Assembly (NCBI GenBank): GCA_963835055.1
Contig: CAWIDU010000001.1
Span: forward strand, 186,001 to 250,000
Length of the DNA: 64,000 bases
Origin: CAWIDU01 sp963835055
GTDB lineage: Bacteria; Patescibacteriota; Saccharimonadia; Saccharimonadales; UBA4665
Direction of reading: 5' to 3'
Shown: positions 40,954 through 49,568 of the stretch, in pieces
Position numbering within the stretch: position 1 is the stretch's first letter
How the letters are laid out: every line of letters begins with the position of its first letter
Translations under genes and position numbers: made by a program
The notes under the pieces: model-generated
What the model was told of the DNA's origin: nothing
The model's database searches: none
Seen by the model: only the letters and a program-made list of their open reading frames with translations

Positions 40954-43331
40954 TTCGTTACCCCAAACATGGCCTGCAAACCAGCACTTTCAATTTGTTG
41001 GGCACTGTATTCGGCGGTTGGGTCGCCGGGATTACTTGCCGGTGAATTGGGATCACCAACTAGGAAATTACCGTCACTAGCGATGCCGCGTAATACCAAA
41101 ATGTGTCCGTCGGCCGTAAACGGCGCCGACCCGGTCCCGGCTATGATGACTAGGCCACCACTATTCAGGACGTCGATCGCTTGATTCATGTCACTCCCCA
41201 GCTGCGTAACGTGCAACCCCCAGTTCTCCGGTCCTTGCACTAACATAATAGACCATATTGATCCCTGCCCTTGATCAGCATTATGGGCCTGACCCCAAGC
41301 CGCTGTTTGGGCCGGAGTAACTGAGCTGTCGGCCAAAGTAGCCACTACTTCAGCTACGGACGTAGGGCCACAGCCACTGCTGGCGACGGTTGTACCTGGC
41401 CCGTACGGGTCTGTTGCCCAACGCGGGTCATACTGGCTGTAGAAAGTAAAATTGGAGGCGGGCCCGGTTGATGTAGTGCCGCCGCTACCACTACCACTGC
41501 ACGAGCTACTAGAAGGAGCTACAGTAGTAGTTGGTGTCCCGGAGCTGGAAGCTGGCCCGCCATCCTTAGTCAGATACATTTGAAAGTCCGGCGCGCTGGC
41601 GTAGAGGAGGGGCACGCTACTCAGGGCCTTGCCATCTTCCTGACCGCTGCTCACAGCTTGCGCTATGGTGTCTCCATATTCTTTGAGAGTTAGACCGTTA
41701 TTGCCCGGCGGCGCATAATTAAGGCTAGGGTCATTGGGGTTTTTTAGGGCTGTCTGAAAATCGGCAGGATAATAGTGATCTATAGCCATGGCAAAAATGT
41801 CACCATTAGCTTGTTTATACACCGGGTCGTAGACAAGATACATAAGAGCATCCTGAACCTCTTCGGGGGCAAGGTTTGCGGTAGCGAATTGTTGAGCAGG
41901 AGGATAGTATTGCGCGGCATCACCCTGCCAAGTTGATTGTATAAACTGATATTTACCGTAAGCCCCATTGCCGCTGTCAGACGTGGGAATGTCGCCGCTT
42001 TCGTGTATGGCTATGGCTTGCATGAACTGATCAAGCGTCCCGCCGAAGCCCGTCGTGGAGCCCGAGCCGCAGCAACCACCAGTGTCAGTGCTGGTTGATG
42101 TGGTTGAGCTGCTGTTTTTGAATGTTAGAACCTGGCTGTCAGCACTATCAATTTTATTGCCCGAAACGCCACTACTAACAGCGCTAATAATCGATTGTAT
42201 TTTGGATTCAGCCGTAGCCTGATCGGTCGTTCCGATACTGAAGAGTGGCATATCAACGCCAGCATTGAGGGCGTCCGTAACAGCTGTTGGCAGATCAACT
42301 GCCTGAGCTCCATAATTTGCTAAAGCACTCAAATCGTCGGTCGTTATAAGACCACTAAAGCTTAAATTACTTCGTAAATAATTAACGGCGTCCGAACTAA
42401 TACTAGCCGGCTTACCATTTGTTAAATTGGTGACAAAAAGATTACTGAGCATAACGCCAGCATTACTGGTTTGGCTCTGGTCGAGTAACTGTTTATATGG
42501 TGAGACATTCTGGCTTAAATCATAGGAAGATGGTGTTGTGACTGGGGTCGTGTCGGTGTCGCCAGGCCCAGCACCGCCGAAACCCGGAAAATGTTTGAAT
42601 ACGGGTGTTACACCACTACTCTCTAGCCCCTGGGCGAAAGAGCCGGCCTTGGCAGCGACCGTTGACGGGTCGCTGGAGAATGATCGGTCGTGCTGACTGA
42701 TAAAATTCGTGCCATCATCCAGATCAAGCACTGGCGCCAGGTCCGCTGTCACGCCGTCAGTCGTTAGCTGTTGACCAACTTCCTGCCCGAGCTGCTGTAC
42801 TTGCGAGTCGCTCATGGTGCCCATGGTTTTGGCGCTCGGGAAACCGCCAGTGATATTCGGGTAGGTAAAACGAGTGACTTGACCACCTTCTTCATCACTG
42901 GCGATGGTCAGTGGCGTGCCGGCGTCAGTACCCAGTTTGTCAAAAAATGCTTTGGTGAAGCCTGCCCCTGCAGCATCTGAGGTACCGACGAGATAAATAC
43001 CGCCGATATGATATTTCGTGGCAATATCATCAATAAGGGATTGAGGCGTGCTGGCATCGAAACCGACAACGAAGGTCTGGGCAATTTTTTGCTCGGCAGT
43101 GGCGTTGGTCGGCAGACTAATAGTTGTAGTGCTGGCAGCAGGTGTGGTGTCGGAAGCCGAAGTAGTGCAGCTACCGGTGCTTGAATCGAAATAGTTAATA
43201 CCCTCTTCATAGAGCGTTTGCTGAGCTGATGACAACGCCAACGAATTAGAGGTTAGTTGGCTGAAAACAAAAAGGGAAAACACGGCTGCAATACCTACTC
43301 TTTGCCAGTGCCCGCGCATAGTGTTTATCAT
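40950..43331 (-). CDS. Three-domain wall hydrolase: GH3-like + lysozyme-like + C39-like peptidase
   Basis: A 793-residue exported protein with a signal sequence (residues 1-33). Domain 1 (about 65-385) is a GH3 beta-N-acetylhexosaminidase-like barrel, with DEEGGQVTRF, KHFPGFGG (Lys246) and the nucleophile region GLITTDDLSAL (Asp about 332). The NagZ Asp-Ser-His loop is replaced by GPGDTDTTP, so the usual acid/base His is missing. Domain 2 (about 430-570) is lysozyme/Rpf-like, with FMQAIAIHESGD (Glu444) and NGAYGKYQFIQSTW. Domain 3 (about 640-793) resembles C39 peptidases, with SSGCGPTSVAEVV (Cys654), DGHILVLRG (His743) and VGDPNS. The start at 43331 overlaps the upstream stop by 4 nt. It would open peptidoglycan for the secretion machine or act on a neighbour cell. 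Confidence 0.8.
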   Translation of the reverse strand: MINTMRGHWQRVGIAAVFSLFVFSQLTSNSLALSSAQQTLYEEGINYFDSSTGSCTTSASDTTPAASTTTISLPTNATAEQKIAQTFVVGFDASTPQSLIDDIATKYHIGGIYLVGTSDAAGAGFTKAFFDKLGTDAGTPLTIASDEEGGQVTRFTYPNITGGFPSAKTMGTMSDSQVQQLGQEVGQQLTTDGVTADLAPVLDLDDGTNFISQHDRSFSSDPSTVAAKAGSFAQGLESSGVTPVFKHFPGFGGAGPGDTDTTPVTTPSSYDLSQNVSPYKQLLDQSQTSNAGVMLSNLFVTNLTNGKPASISSDAVNYLRSNLSFSGLITTDDLSALANYGAQAVDLPTAVTDALNAGVDMPLFSIGTTDQATAESKIQSIISAVSSGVSGNKIDSADSQVLTFKNSSSTTSTSTDTGGCCGSGSTTGFGGTLDQFMQAIAIHESGDIPTSDSGNGAYGKYQFIQSTWQGDAAQYYPPAQQFATANLAPEEVQDALMYLVYDPVYKQANGDIFAMAIDHYYPADFQTALKNPNDPSLNYAPPGNNGLTLKEYGDTIAQAVSSGQEDGKALSSVPLLYASAPDFQMYLTKDGGPASSSGTPTTTVAPSSSSCSGSGSGGTTSTGPASNFTFYSQYDPRWATDPYGPGTTVASSGCGPTSVAEVVATLADSSVTPAQTAAWGQAHNADQGQGSIWSIMLVQGPENWGLHVTQLGSDMNQAIDVLNSGGLVIIAGTGSAPFTADGHILVLRGIASDGNFLVGDPNSPASNPGDPTAEYSAQQIESAGLQAMFGVTK

Positions 43332-46300
43332 GGCGTCCCCGCTGGTACCTGGACGTGCAGATGGTTGCAAGTATCGTTGAAGGTTATATCGCCATCCGGT
43401 AGCTCAGCATTCGTGGAGTATTGCGACCCGCATTCATTTTGACCAAAGCCCGAGCCGCTGGGCAAGAGGGGAAACGCCAACTGCATAATGGTGATAGCCG
43501 GAGGATTACGCCCGGTTATTAGAGTACCGTCTAACTCTCCAAAATCTACCGCATCACCGTTATAGTGGGGATCATCAGGGCAAGCGGATTTCGGGGTAGC
43601 CACACCATTCTCAATACAATGTCCCGTACCACCGCTCTGAATAGCGGTTATCACCACGCTATGGCTTTGCCCGACGGTGGCGATTAACTTGAGGATAGCA
43701 GAGCTGGTCGGCACGCCGGCCGTGCCTGGCTGTCCATTAGCAGCATCCTGCACGTCTTGGGCTACGTCCGTTCCCTCCAGAGAAATTTTATTGTTAGCCA
43801 AAATTTGTTGGGCCAACCGCTGAGCATTTCCCGAAACTGGCGTTGTGGTACCAGCTCCCGTACTACCACCAGGGCCGGTACCTGTCGTGCCACCGGTCGA
43901 GTCACTAGCGCCGACGTCGCTACATGACGTATCGTCGCCTTGGTAGCAGGCGATAGCTTGCATGGTGCGGGTGTCGAATACGAACAACATGATCCTTGGC
44001 CAGTTGGGGTCGCTCAGGTCATCGCAGCTGGGGCTGGCGTTGGCATAATTGCTACTGCTAGTATCCACAATGCTGCCAGGCATAACATCCCAGATTGGGG
44101 TCGTGCTCCCGGGGCTAGCAGCGTTGACAATGTTTACCCCAAAGCAGGTCATGGCCCGGGAAATATACGGACAAGAGGAATTGGTTGTTCCGTCAGTGTT
44201 GAGGCATCCGGATGTATCCAATACCTGCGCGACATCATCGGCGTTGGCGTAGGGATCAGCCATGGCCGGATTATTCAATACGCTGGCCGGGATGCCATAC
44301 TCCGGCGAGCCCCAATCGTATGGAGCAGATGCGGCCTGGCTCTTCGGCAAGAATATCGAGGATAGGTTGGAGAGCAGGCCGCTGCCAATATTGACTATGC
44401 CGCTTGTAGCGCTAGCGACATTGTGGATGAAGCTGGGGTTAATCGAGTCGGCCAGTTTGCCTAGCAGCGAACGGGAATCATCAATGTCGAACATTCTAGC
44501 GAAGAAGCCTTCGGAGCGGAATTGCCGCTCATCCTGCTGTTGCTGCTGATAAGTCAAAGCAGCGGTTGCCGAGCCAGCAAGTTTAACCCCGCCTTCGGCT
44601 ATAGAACCAATCCCGGCCGCCGCCCGCGCCCCATAGGCCAGCAAATCACCGCCCGCCGGGCCGCTGAAGGCGTCCTTGGCTAGTGTGGCGTCAGTAGTTT
44701 TGCCAACAACGAAATTCTGAAGAAAATGCAACGAGATAGCAGATTCGCCAACGTTGGCAGCTTCCTTAGCTCCGAAGAACGCGACTAAAGCAGCCGAATC
44801 AACCGGTGTTAGCGCCCCACCGCTGACCGCATCACTAATGGCGCCTATGGCACCAGCAGATAACGTGATAGCTATTTGGATAACTGTCCCGGCTGCACTA
44901 CAAACAAAACTAGCGCCAAGCGTCCCGAGGGTAATATCATGGATCACGTCGTCGGCTCCTTTCGATATAGCTTCGGGCGTGCCCTGGCCGGAGAAAGCTT
45001 GTTTGTACTGCCCTGATATATCGGGACCCGAAGGACTTGCGTTACCTTCTGTAGCCTGAAGAGCCTGGCCCTGCCAGACGTTTTGGCCTTGCGAATCGGT
45101 TAGACTTTCCTCCACCGCGCCGGCCTGTGACGCACTAAGATCCTGGCCAGACTTGACCTGCTCACCAACTGCTATAAGATTGGCCGCCGCAATAACAGCC
45201 GGCAACACTATTCTGTAATGGTCAATGGTTTCGACGTCTTTAGCGGTTGAGTATACAAAACACGCGCCGCCTGTTGCCGTCAAAGCACCAGCCAAACCGC
45301 CATTGAAACCCGAGCCATCAACAGCTTCAACAGCCGGCTCGGCTTCCGCTTCTGTTGGAGCTGCCTGGGCCGCCTCCTCGTCTTCAACAGCTGATTGGCG
45401 CTGAGCCTCGTTAAGCAATTGATTATACTTCGACTCCAGGGCCCGGGAAAGCGGGTGAAAAAGAGACGGAAGACCCAAGTAGTCACCCAACAACCTGTTT
45501 TTTAAGGCGGTTGCTATGGTGCCATCGCCCAGCAGCCCCAACAAGTTGCCCTTTAGAGCTGAAACGGATTTTAGAGGGAAATCGCTGGCGTCAACAGACA
45601 ATGTTTTGCCGTCGGGTAGTACGGTAACATCGCCCGGGGAGAGTTTGAGTTGATCCGTCAAATAATCTGCTTGTTCTTGGGGTGACATGCCGTTGAGCTC
45701 CGGGTAATTGGCGGCGAGCTTATCCGGGTCTATAGTTGCCGAACGCAAGCCACTATTAGCATTGGTTTGCAGCTCGATGCCGATATCACTCAGGTCATCG
45801 AAGGTGGTGCGCAAGTACTGCCTGCCCAATAAACCGACCCGCGTCTCACCTACGTCATTCGCACCAGCGTAACGGAGCAGATTATTACTACGAGTGGAGG
45901 AAGTATTTTCCGAATTAGTAAAGTTACGCTGCAGGATTTGTGATAACTGTATCAACTGGCCGGGGCCAGATAAGATAGTGGCTCCGAAAATGCCACCGCC
46001 AATTAGGAAACTGCCAATACTGCCAAAAATTGTCCGGCGCCTTCGGCTGCTGGTGCCCCAGAAAAAATATTTTACGCCGCCGGGGCCGCCCCCTGTAGCG
46101 CTAGAATTATAGAGACCGCCACCGGATTCACGGTCAGCCAGATCGCCAGTACTGACTGGCGTGTCACCTTGAGTACTAGTAGTCGAGCCACCGCTTCCAG
46201 CACTAGTGCTACTGGTACTCCCGCCGGATCGGCCGCCAGCAGTGCTGTTGATGCCCTCGTCTTTGCGTAATTGTTGAATCGTCGGCGAGGAGGCCGGGTG

Positions 46301-46363
46301 CTCCGAAGTCAAAGGGAATTCATGGTCGTCATAGACGGGATCTTGCTGTGGGTTTTCTGCCAT
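43328..46363 (-). CDS. Large membrane protein with C-terminal LAS-type metallopeptidase motif
   Basis: A 1011-residue protein. The N-terminus (about 1-95) is cytoplasmic-like, low complexity and rich in Gly/Ser/Thr. A membrane helix follows (SIGSFLIGGGIFGATIL), and further hydrophobic segments lie in the middle (around 350-420 and 475-520). The C-terminal about 150 residues contain H933-x6-D940 in DPHYNGDAVDFG and H1001-x-H1003 in CNHLHVQV. This H-x6-D plus H-x-H set is the zinc signature of LAS enzymes (VanX/VanY, lysostaphin and hedgehog-type). It lies between virB4 and the three-domain hydrolase and overlaps the latter by 4 nt. The likely role is remodelling peptidoglycan at the secretion machine; the long middle is not recognised. 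Confidence 0.65.
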   Translation of the reverse strand: MAENPQQDPVYDDHEFPLTSEHPASSPTIQQLRKDEGINSTAGGRSGGSTSSTSAGSGGSTTSTQGDTPVSTGDLADRESGGGLYNSSATGGGPGGVKYFFWGTSSRRRRTIFGSIGSFLIGGGIFGATILSGPGQLIQLSQILQRNFTNSENTSSTRSNNLLRYAGANDVGETRVGLLGRQYLRTTFDDLSDIGIELQTNANSGLRSATIDPDKLAANYPELNGMSPQEQADYLTDQLKLSPGDVTVLPDGKTLSVDASDFPLKSVSALKGNLLGLLGDGTIATALKNRLLGDYLGLPSLFHPLSRALESKYNQLLNEAQRQSAVEDEEAAQAAPTEAEAEPAVEAVDGSGFNGGLAGALTATGGACFVYSTAKDVETIDHYRIVLPAVIAAANLIAVGEQVKSGQDLSASQAGAVEESLTDSQGQNVWQGQALQATEGNASPSGPDISGQYKQAFSGQGTPEAISKGADDVIHDITLGTLGASFVCSAAGTVIQIAITLSAGAIGAISDAVSGGALTPVDSAALVAFFGAKEAANVGESAISLHFLQNFVVGKTTDATLAKDAFSGPAGGDLLAYGARAAAGIGSIAEGGVKLAGSATAALTYQQQQQDERQFRSEGFFARMFDIDDSRSLLGKLADSINPSFIHNVASATSGIVNIGSGLLSNLSSIFLPKSQAASAPYDWGSPEYGIPASVLNNPAMADPYANADDVAQVLDTSGCLNTDGTTNSSCPYISRAMTCFGVNIVNAASPGSTTPIWDVMPGSIVDTSSSNYANASPSCDDLSDPNWPRIMLFVFDTRTMQAIACYQGDDTSCSDVGASDSTGGTTGTGPGGSTGAGTTTPVSGNAQRLAQQILANNKISLEGTDVAQDVQDAANGQPGTAGVPTSSAILKLIATVGQSHSVVITAIQSGGTGHCIENGVATPKSACPDDPHYNGDAVDFGELDGTLITGRNPPAITIMQLAFPLLPSGSGFGQNECGSQYSTNAELPDGDITFNDTCNHLHVQVPAGTP

Positions 46364-46418
46364 GTTGGTATTTCCCGGCTGCCCTCAACCTGAAGTTTGC
46401 TTAAGCATTACTGGCTAT

Positions 46419-46424
46419 ATTATA
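46419..46424 (-). promoter_or_regulatory. Possible -10 box for the LAS-peptidase gene
   Basis: TATAAT on the reverse strand lies 55 nt before the ATG at 46363, within the 90-nt gap after virB4. No convincing -35 is visible. Confidence 0.35.
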
Positions 46425-46453
46425 CCCGACCGGCGGGGTTTAAGGGTTTAATA

Positions 46454-48403
46454 TCAGGCGTTGCCGATAGCGGCGCCAGCGCTGCCTGGCGCCAATCGAT
46501 TATTGAGGTCGATGGTGCCTTGCGGCTGGTTAAATTCGCCGGCCTGGGTGCCTGGCGTACCGGCTGCCCCTGCCTGCCCCGGCGTGGTGGTGATCAGCCC
46601 ATACTCGGTGGGGCTGGCCACGACTTGGATGTGAACGTGGTTCTGGCCGGCGAAGAATAGGCCTTGGCCGACCGGGAACTGGCTGAGGCGTTTGCGCTCT
46701 TCGCTAGTCAGTTTGAAGACGTCAGTCAGCACGTCGACGGCCGACGGCGACTGTTTCAGCAGGAATTGCATCGAGGCGTTGGCCACAATTGCCCGGCCCA
46801 TGCGTGAGCCCATGAAATCCTCGACGTCCTGGGTAATGGTGGTGATGCCCAGGTTATATTTGCGGGCCCGCTTAGCCAGCGAGAACAGGAAGTTGGCCGA
46901 ATCCTCGTACTTCATCAGTTGCCAGGCTTCGTCAACGATCAGGATGCGGCGGCGCTGGTCGGTCTTGGTCTTGTTCCAGATGTAATTTAGGACGATGTAC
47001 ATGGCCACTGGCCGCAGCTCATCTTCCAGGTCGCGGATGTTGAAAACCACCAACGGGTTGTTGATGTCGATGTTGCTCTGCTGGCTGAAGATGCCGGCGA
47101 ACGTGCCGGTGGTGTACTTGCGCAGACGCTGGCCCAGCTGCGGCCCGGTGCCGCCCATGTGCAGCAGCGTGTCATACAGGTCATTGATGGTCGGTGGTGT
47201 GCCGGTGTGGGTCAGCGGATCGTTGGTGATGCCGGCCCGGGCGTAGGTTTCGATTAGGGCGGCATCGAGGTCGGCCTCCTCAGAGGGCGCCAGAGCCGGC
47301 ATCAGCGCCGCCGCGCCGCCCACCATTTGGGTCTGGGCACCGCCCATCATCAGGCGCAGCAAACCGTGCAGGGTGATTAGGTTGGAGCGCAGGGCGTCAT
47401 CAGCCTCCTCATTGTCGACGACCTTCGGCAAATCGAAGGGGTTGATACGAGTCGACGAGCTCAGGCTCAACCGCACGTAAGCGCCGCCAACGGCCTCACT
47501 CATCCGCTCATATTCGTTCTCTGGGTCGATAATGAAGATTTCAGTGCCAAACATCATGCTGCGCAAGGCCTCTAGTTTGACAGCAAAACTCTTACCGGCG
47601 CCTGACTTGGCGAACACCACCGAGTTGCCGTTTTCCAGAGAGAAACGGTCGAAAATTACCAGCCCGGAGTTGTGCATGTTGATGCCGTAGAGGATGCCAT
47701 TATCCTGAGTTAAATCGGCGCTAGTGAACGGGAAGCTGGTGGACAGCGCGCCGGTGCTCATGTTGCGGCGGATTTGCAGCTGGTCAACCAGCTGCGGCAC
47801 GGTGCTGTTGAAACCTTGCTCTTGCTGCGACGAAGCCGGTTTGCTGTAAACCAGCTGCTGGCCGAGCATCGACTCGACTTTGTGGCTGACGAACTCCAGC
47901 TCGTCCATCGAGCCGGCATAGATTGTGAAGTAGAGGCCAAAACGGAAGAAGCGCTCCTCACCGACCTGCAGCTTGTCGCGCATTTCCTCGGCGTCCAGGA
48001 TGGCGGCCTGTTTGCCCGGATCGCGCACCCGGCCTTTCTCGGAGTCGATTTGGATGCCAGCCTCCAGCTGGGTGACTTTCTTGCGCAAATTCTCCAGCAC
48101 CACCTGGCTTTCCACCGGATAAATATACATGCTCAGATCAATCACTTCATCCAAGTTGACCATGCTGCTCAACCAGCCGGTGTACAGCTGCCGGGGGTAG
48201 CCGTAAACGTAGTACGTCCGGGCGTAACGCGTGCCGAGCTGGAAGTGGGTGCTTTGGAATTCCAGCGAACTGGGCGCGATGAAATCGCGCAGCGCAGTGA
48301 TGCCCTTCTGAAAGGCGGCCTGTACCTCTTGCTCTTCTTGGGCCTGCTGGGCCTGGGCCGTGGTGACCGGATCAAGCCCCGCCTGTTTCTTGCGTCCGAA
48401 CAT
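46454..48403 (-). CDS. virB4: VirB4/TraC-like secretion ATPase, motor part
   Basis: A 649-residue ATPase. The N-terminal about 200 residues are of the VirB4/TrbE type. Walker A is FAKSGAGKSFAVK (Lys271), Walker B is ILIVDEAWQLM (Asp491-Glu492), and a later TQDVEDFMGS and SPSAVDVLTDVF are typical of VirB4. The C-terminus has FAGQNHVHIQVVASPTEYGLI. VirB4 energises substrate or pilin movement in type IV secretion systems. Its ATG overlaps by one base the TAA of the gene at 48403, which looks like a second VirB4-N-type protein. No VirD4 coupling protein is present in the window. Confidence 0.88.
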   Translation of the reverse strand: MFGRKKQAGLDPVTTAQAQQAQEEQEVQAAFQKGITALRDFIAPSSLEFQSTHFQLGTRYARTYYVYGYPRQLYTGWLSSMVNLDEVIDLSMYIYPVESQVVLENLRKKVTQLEAGIQIDSEKGRVRDPGKQAAILDAEEMRDKLQVGEERFFRFGLYFTIYAGSMDELEFVSHKVESMLGQQLVYSKPASSQQEQGFNSTVPQLVDQLQIRRNMSTGALSTSFPFTSADLTQDNGILYGINMHNSGLVIFDRFSLENGNSVVFAKSGAGKSFAVKLEALRSMMFGTEIFIIDPENEYERMSEAVGGAYVRLSLSSSTRINPFDLPKVVDNEEADDALRSNLITLHGLLRLMMGGAQTQMVGGAAALMPALAPSEEADLDAALIETYARAGITNDPLTHTGTPPTINDLYDTLLHMGGTGPQLGQRLRKYTTGTFAGIFSQQSNIDINNPLVVFNIRDLEDELRPVAMYIVLNYIWNKTKTDQRRRILIVDEAWQLMKYEDSANFLFSLAKRARKYNLGITTITQDVEDFMGSRMGRAIVANASMQFLLKQSPSAVDVLTDVFKLTSEERKRLSQFPVGQGLFFAGQNHVHIQVVASPTEYGLITTTPGQAGAAGTPGTQAGEFNQPQGTIDLNNRLAPGSAGAAIGNA

Positions 48404-49521
48404 TATTGCAGCTCCCTTTGTAGATGGGCTTGCGGTGCTGCGCCGGCACCCTTGGTAATAACGTCGGCCGACAGCTCATCGAAGTTTTTCAGCTGCTGCC
48501 GGGTGGCAGTGTCCGGATTATAGGTGTCGTAATACAACTCGATTAGCTCCTGAGTATCAAGTGGCAAGCCCTGGATGCCGGCTTGCTGCAAGCCGGACAG
48601 AGCGGCTTGCACGCGGTTACGCAGTTCGGTCTTGGCGTTTTCCAGGTCGACTTCGTTGATGACGACGTGCTGCTCCTTACTGTTCAGCAAGCCGCCCAAG
48701 CCGGTCAAGAAATTCTTGCTCTGGCTCAGCGCTTTCTGGACGTCGGCCACAGGGAAATAGGGAATCACGACGTAGAATTTCTTATCCATGATGTTGGTCT
48801 GCTGGCTGAGGGCGTCGATGTAACCAATGTAATCTTCCATTAAGAGGGCCAGCAGCATGTTGTCATGTTCGGTGCGGATCTTATCCAATTTCTCGATATA
48901 GGGTTGCAGGTCGATCTTCTGGGAACGCAGGAAAATTTGCACCGGGAAGTACAGCGAATTCAGGAACCCCTGATAACTATATTCCACGGCCTCTTGCTCC
49001 TGCTGGCTCATCAGGTCGAAATTTATACTTTTGACCATTACCACCGACCGGAAGCTGCCATCGTTCATGATGACGATACCATCGCGAATTTCGGCGATCT
49101 GCAGGGCGTTCTGGGTGCTATTGGTGCTGCCGGCGGCTTTGGCACGGGCGGGTGCGCCGCCGGTAACAGCGTGGCCAGTAGCCGTGGGCGGTGCGGTTGG
49201 GACGCTCAGCTGAGCTGGAAGGGTCGCGGGCGGAACTGGCGGAGTTGGCACCCGCAGGACGTCGTTAATCGGCGGTGCGGCCTGCTCGGGCGGCAGGGAG
49301 CTGGGCCGCGGCAGGTGCTCAGGCACCGTCAACGGTTCGGCCGGCCGCGGTATGGGCATTGGCTCCGGCACCGTCAAGGGCTCTCGCGTCGTCAGTGGCG
49401 CTAGGAAACGGTCGGTCGGGCTGCGCGGCAAGCCGACTGGTTGGACGTGCGGCACGACCAGCGACCCGTCACTCTGCCCGCCGGCGGGAGCGGTTGGTTG
49501 ATTAACTGTTGAGGGATCCAT
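48403..49521 (-). CDS. VirB4 N-terminal-like protein (separate ORF)
   Basis: A 372-residue protein. Residues 1-130 are a Pro/Ala-rich linker (VPEPMPIPRPAEPL). The rest resembles the CagE/TrbE-type N-domain of conjugation ATPases: IRDGIVIMNDGSFRSVVMVK, LMSQQEQEAVEYSYQGFLNS, FPVQIFLRSQKIDLQPYI and FYVVIPYFPV. There is no Walker A. It is fused by a one-base overlap to the motor ATPase downstream, so the two probably form one complex in the cell. Splitting of N-terminal and motor functions is seen in Gram-positive conjugation systems and CPR clusters; the exact counterpart is inferred. Confidence 0.75.
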   Translation of the reverse strand: MDPSTVNQPTAPAGGQSDGSLVVPHVQPVGLPRSPTDRFLAPLTTREPLTVPEPMPIPRPAEPLTVPEHLPRPSSLPPEQAAPPINDVLRVPTPPVPPATLPAQLSVPTAPPTATGHAVTGGAPARAKAAGSTNSTQNALQIAEIRDGIVIMNDGSFRSVVMVKSINFDLMSQQEQEAVEYSYQGFLNSLYFPVQIFLRSQKIDLQPYIEKLDKIRTEHDNMLLALLMEDYIGYIDALSQQTNIMDKKFYVVIPYFPVADVQKALSQSKNFLTGLGGLLNSKEQHVVINEVDLENAKTELRNRVQAALSGLQQAGIQGLPLDTQELIELYYDTYNPDTATRQQLKNFDELSADVITKGAGAAPQAHLQRELQ

Positions 49522-49568
49522 TTATCGTAAACCCACCTTTTGGTCACGCCTACACTGCAGTGGAAATC

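Noticed and set aside
47774..48523. A 249-codon forward open frame opposite virB4
   Set aside because: It lies fully opposite two well-supported ATPase genes, has a composition typical of the antisense of GC-rich codons and no recognisable domain.
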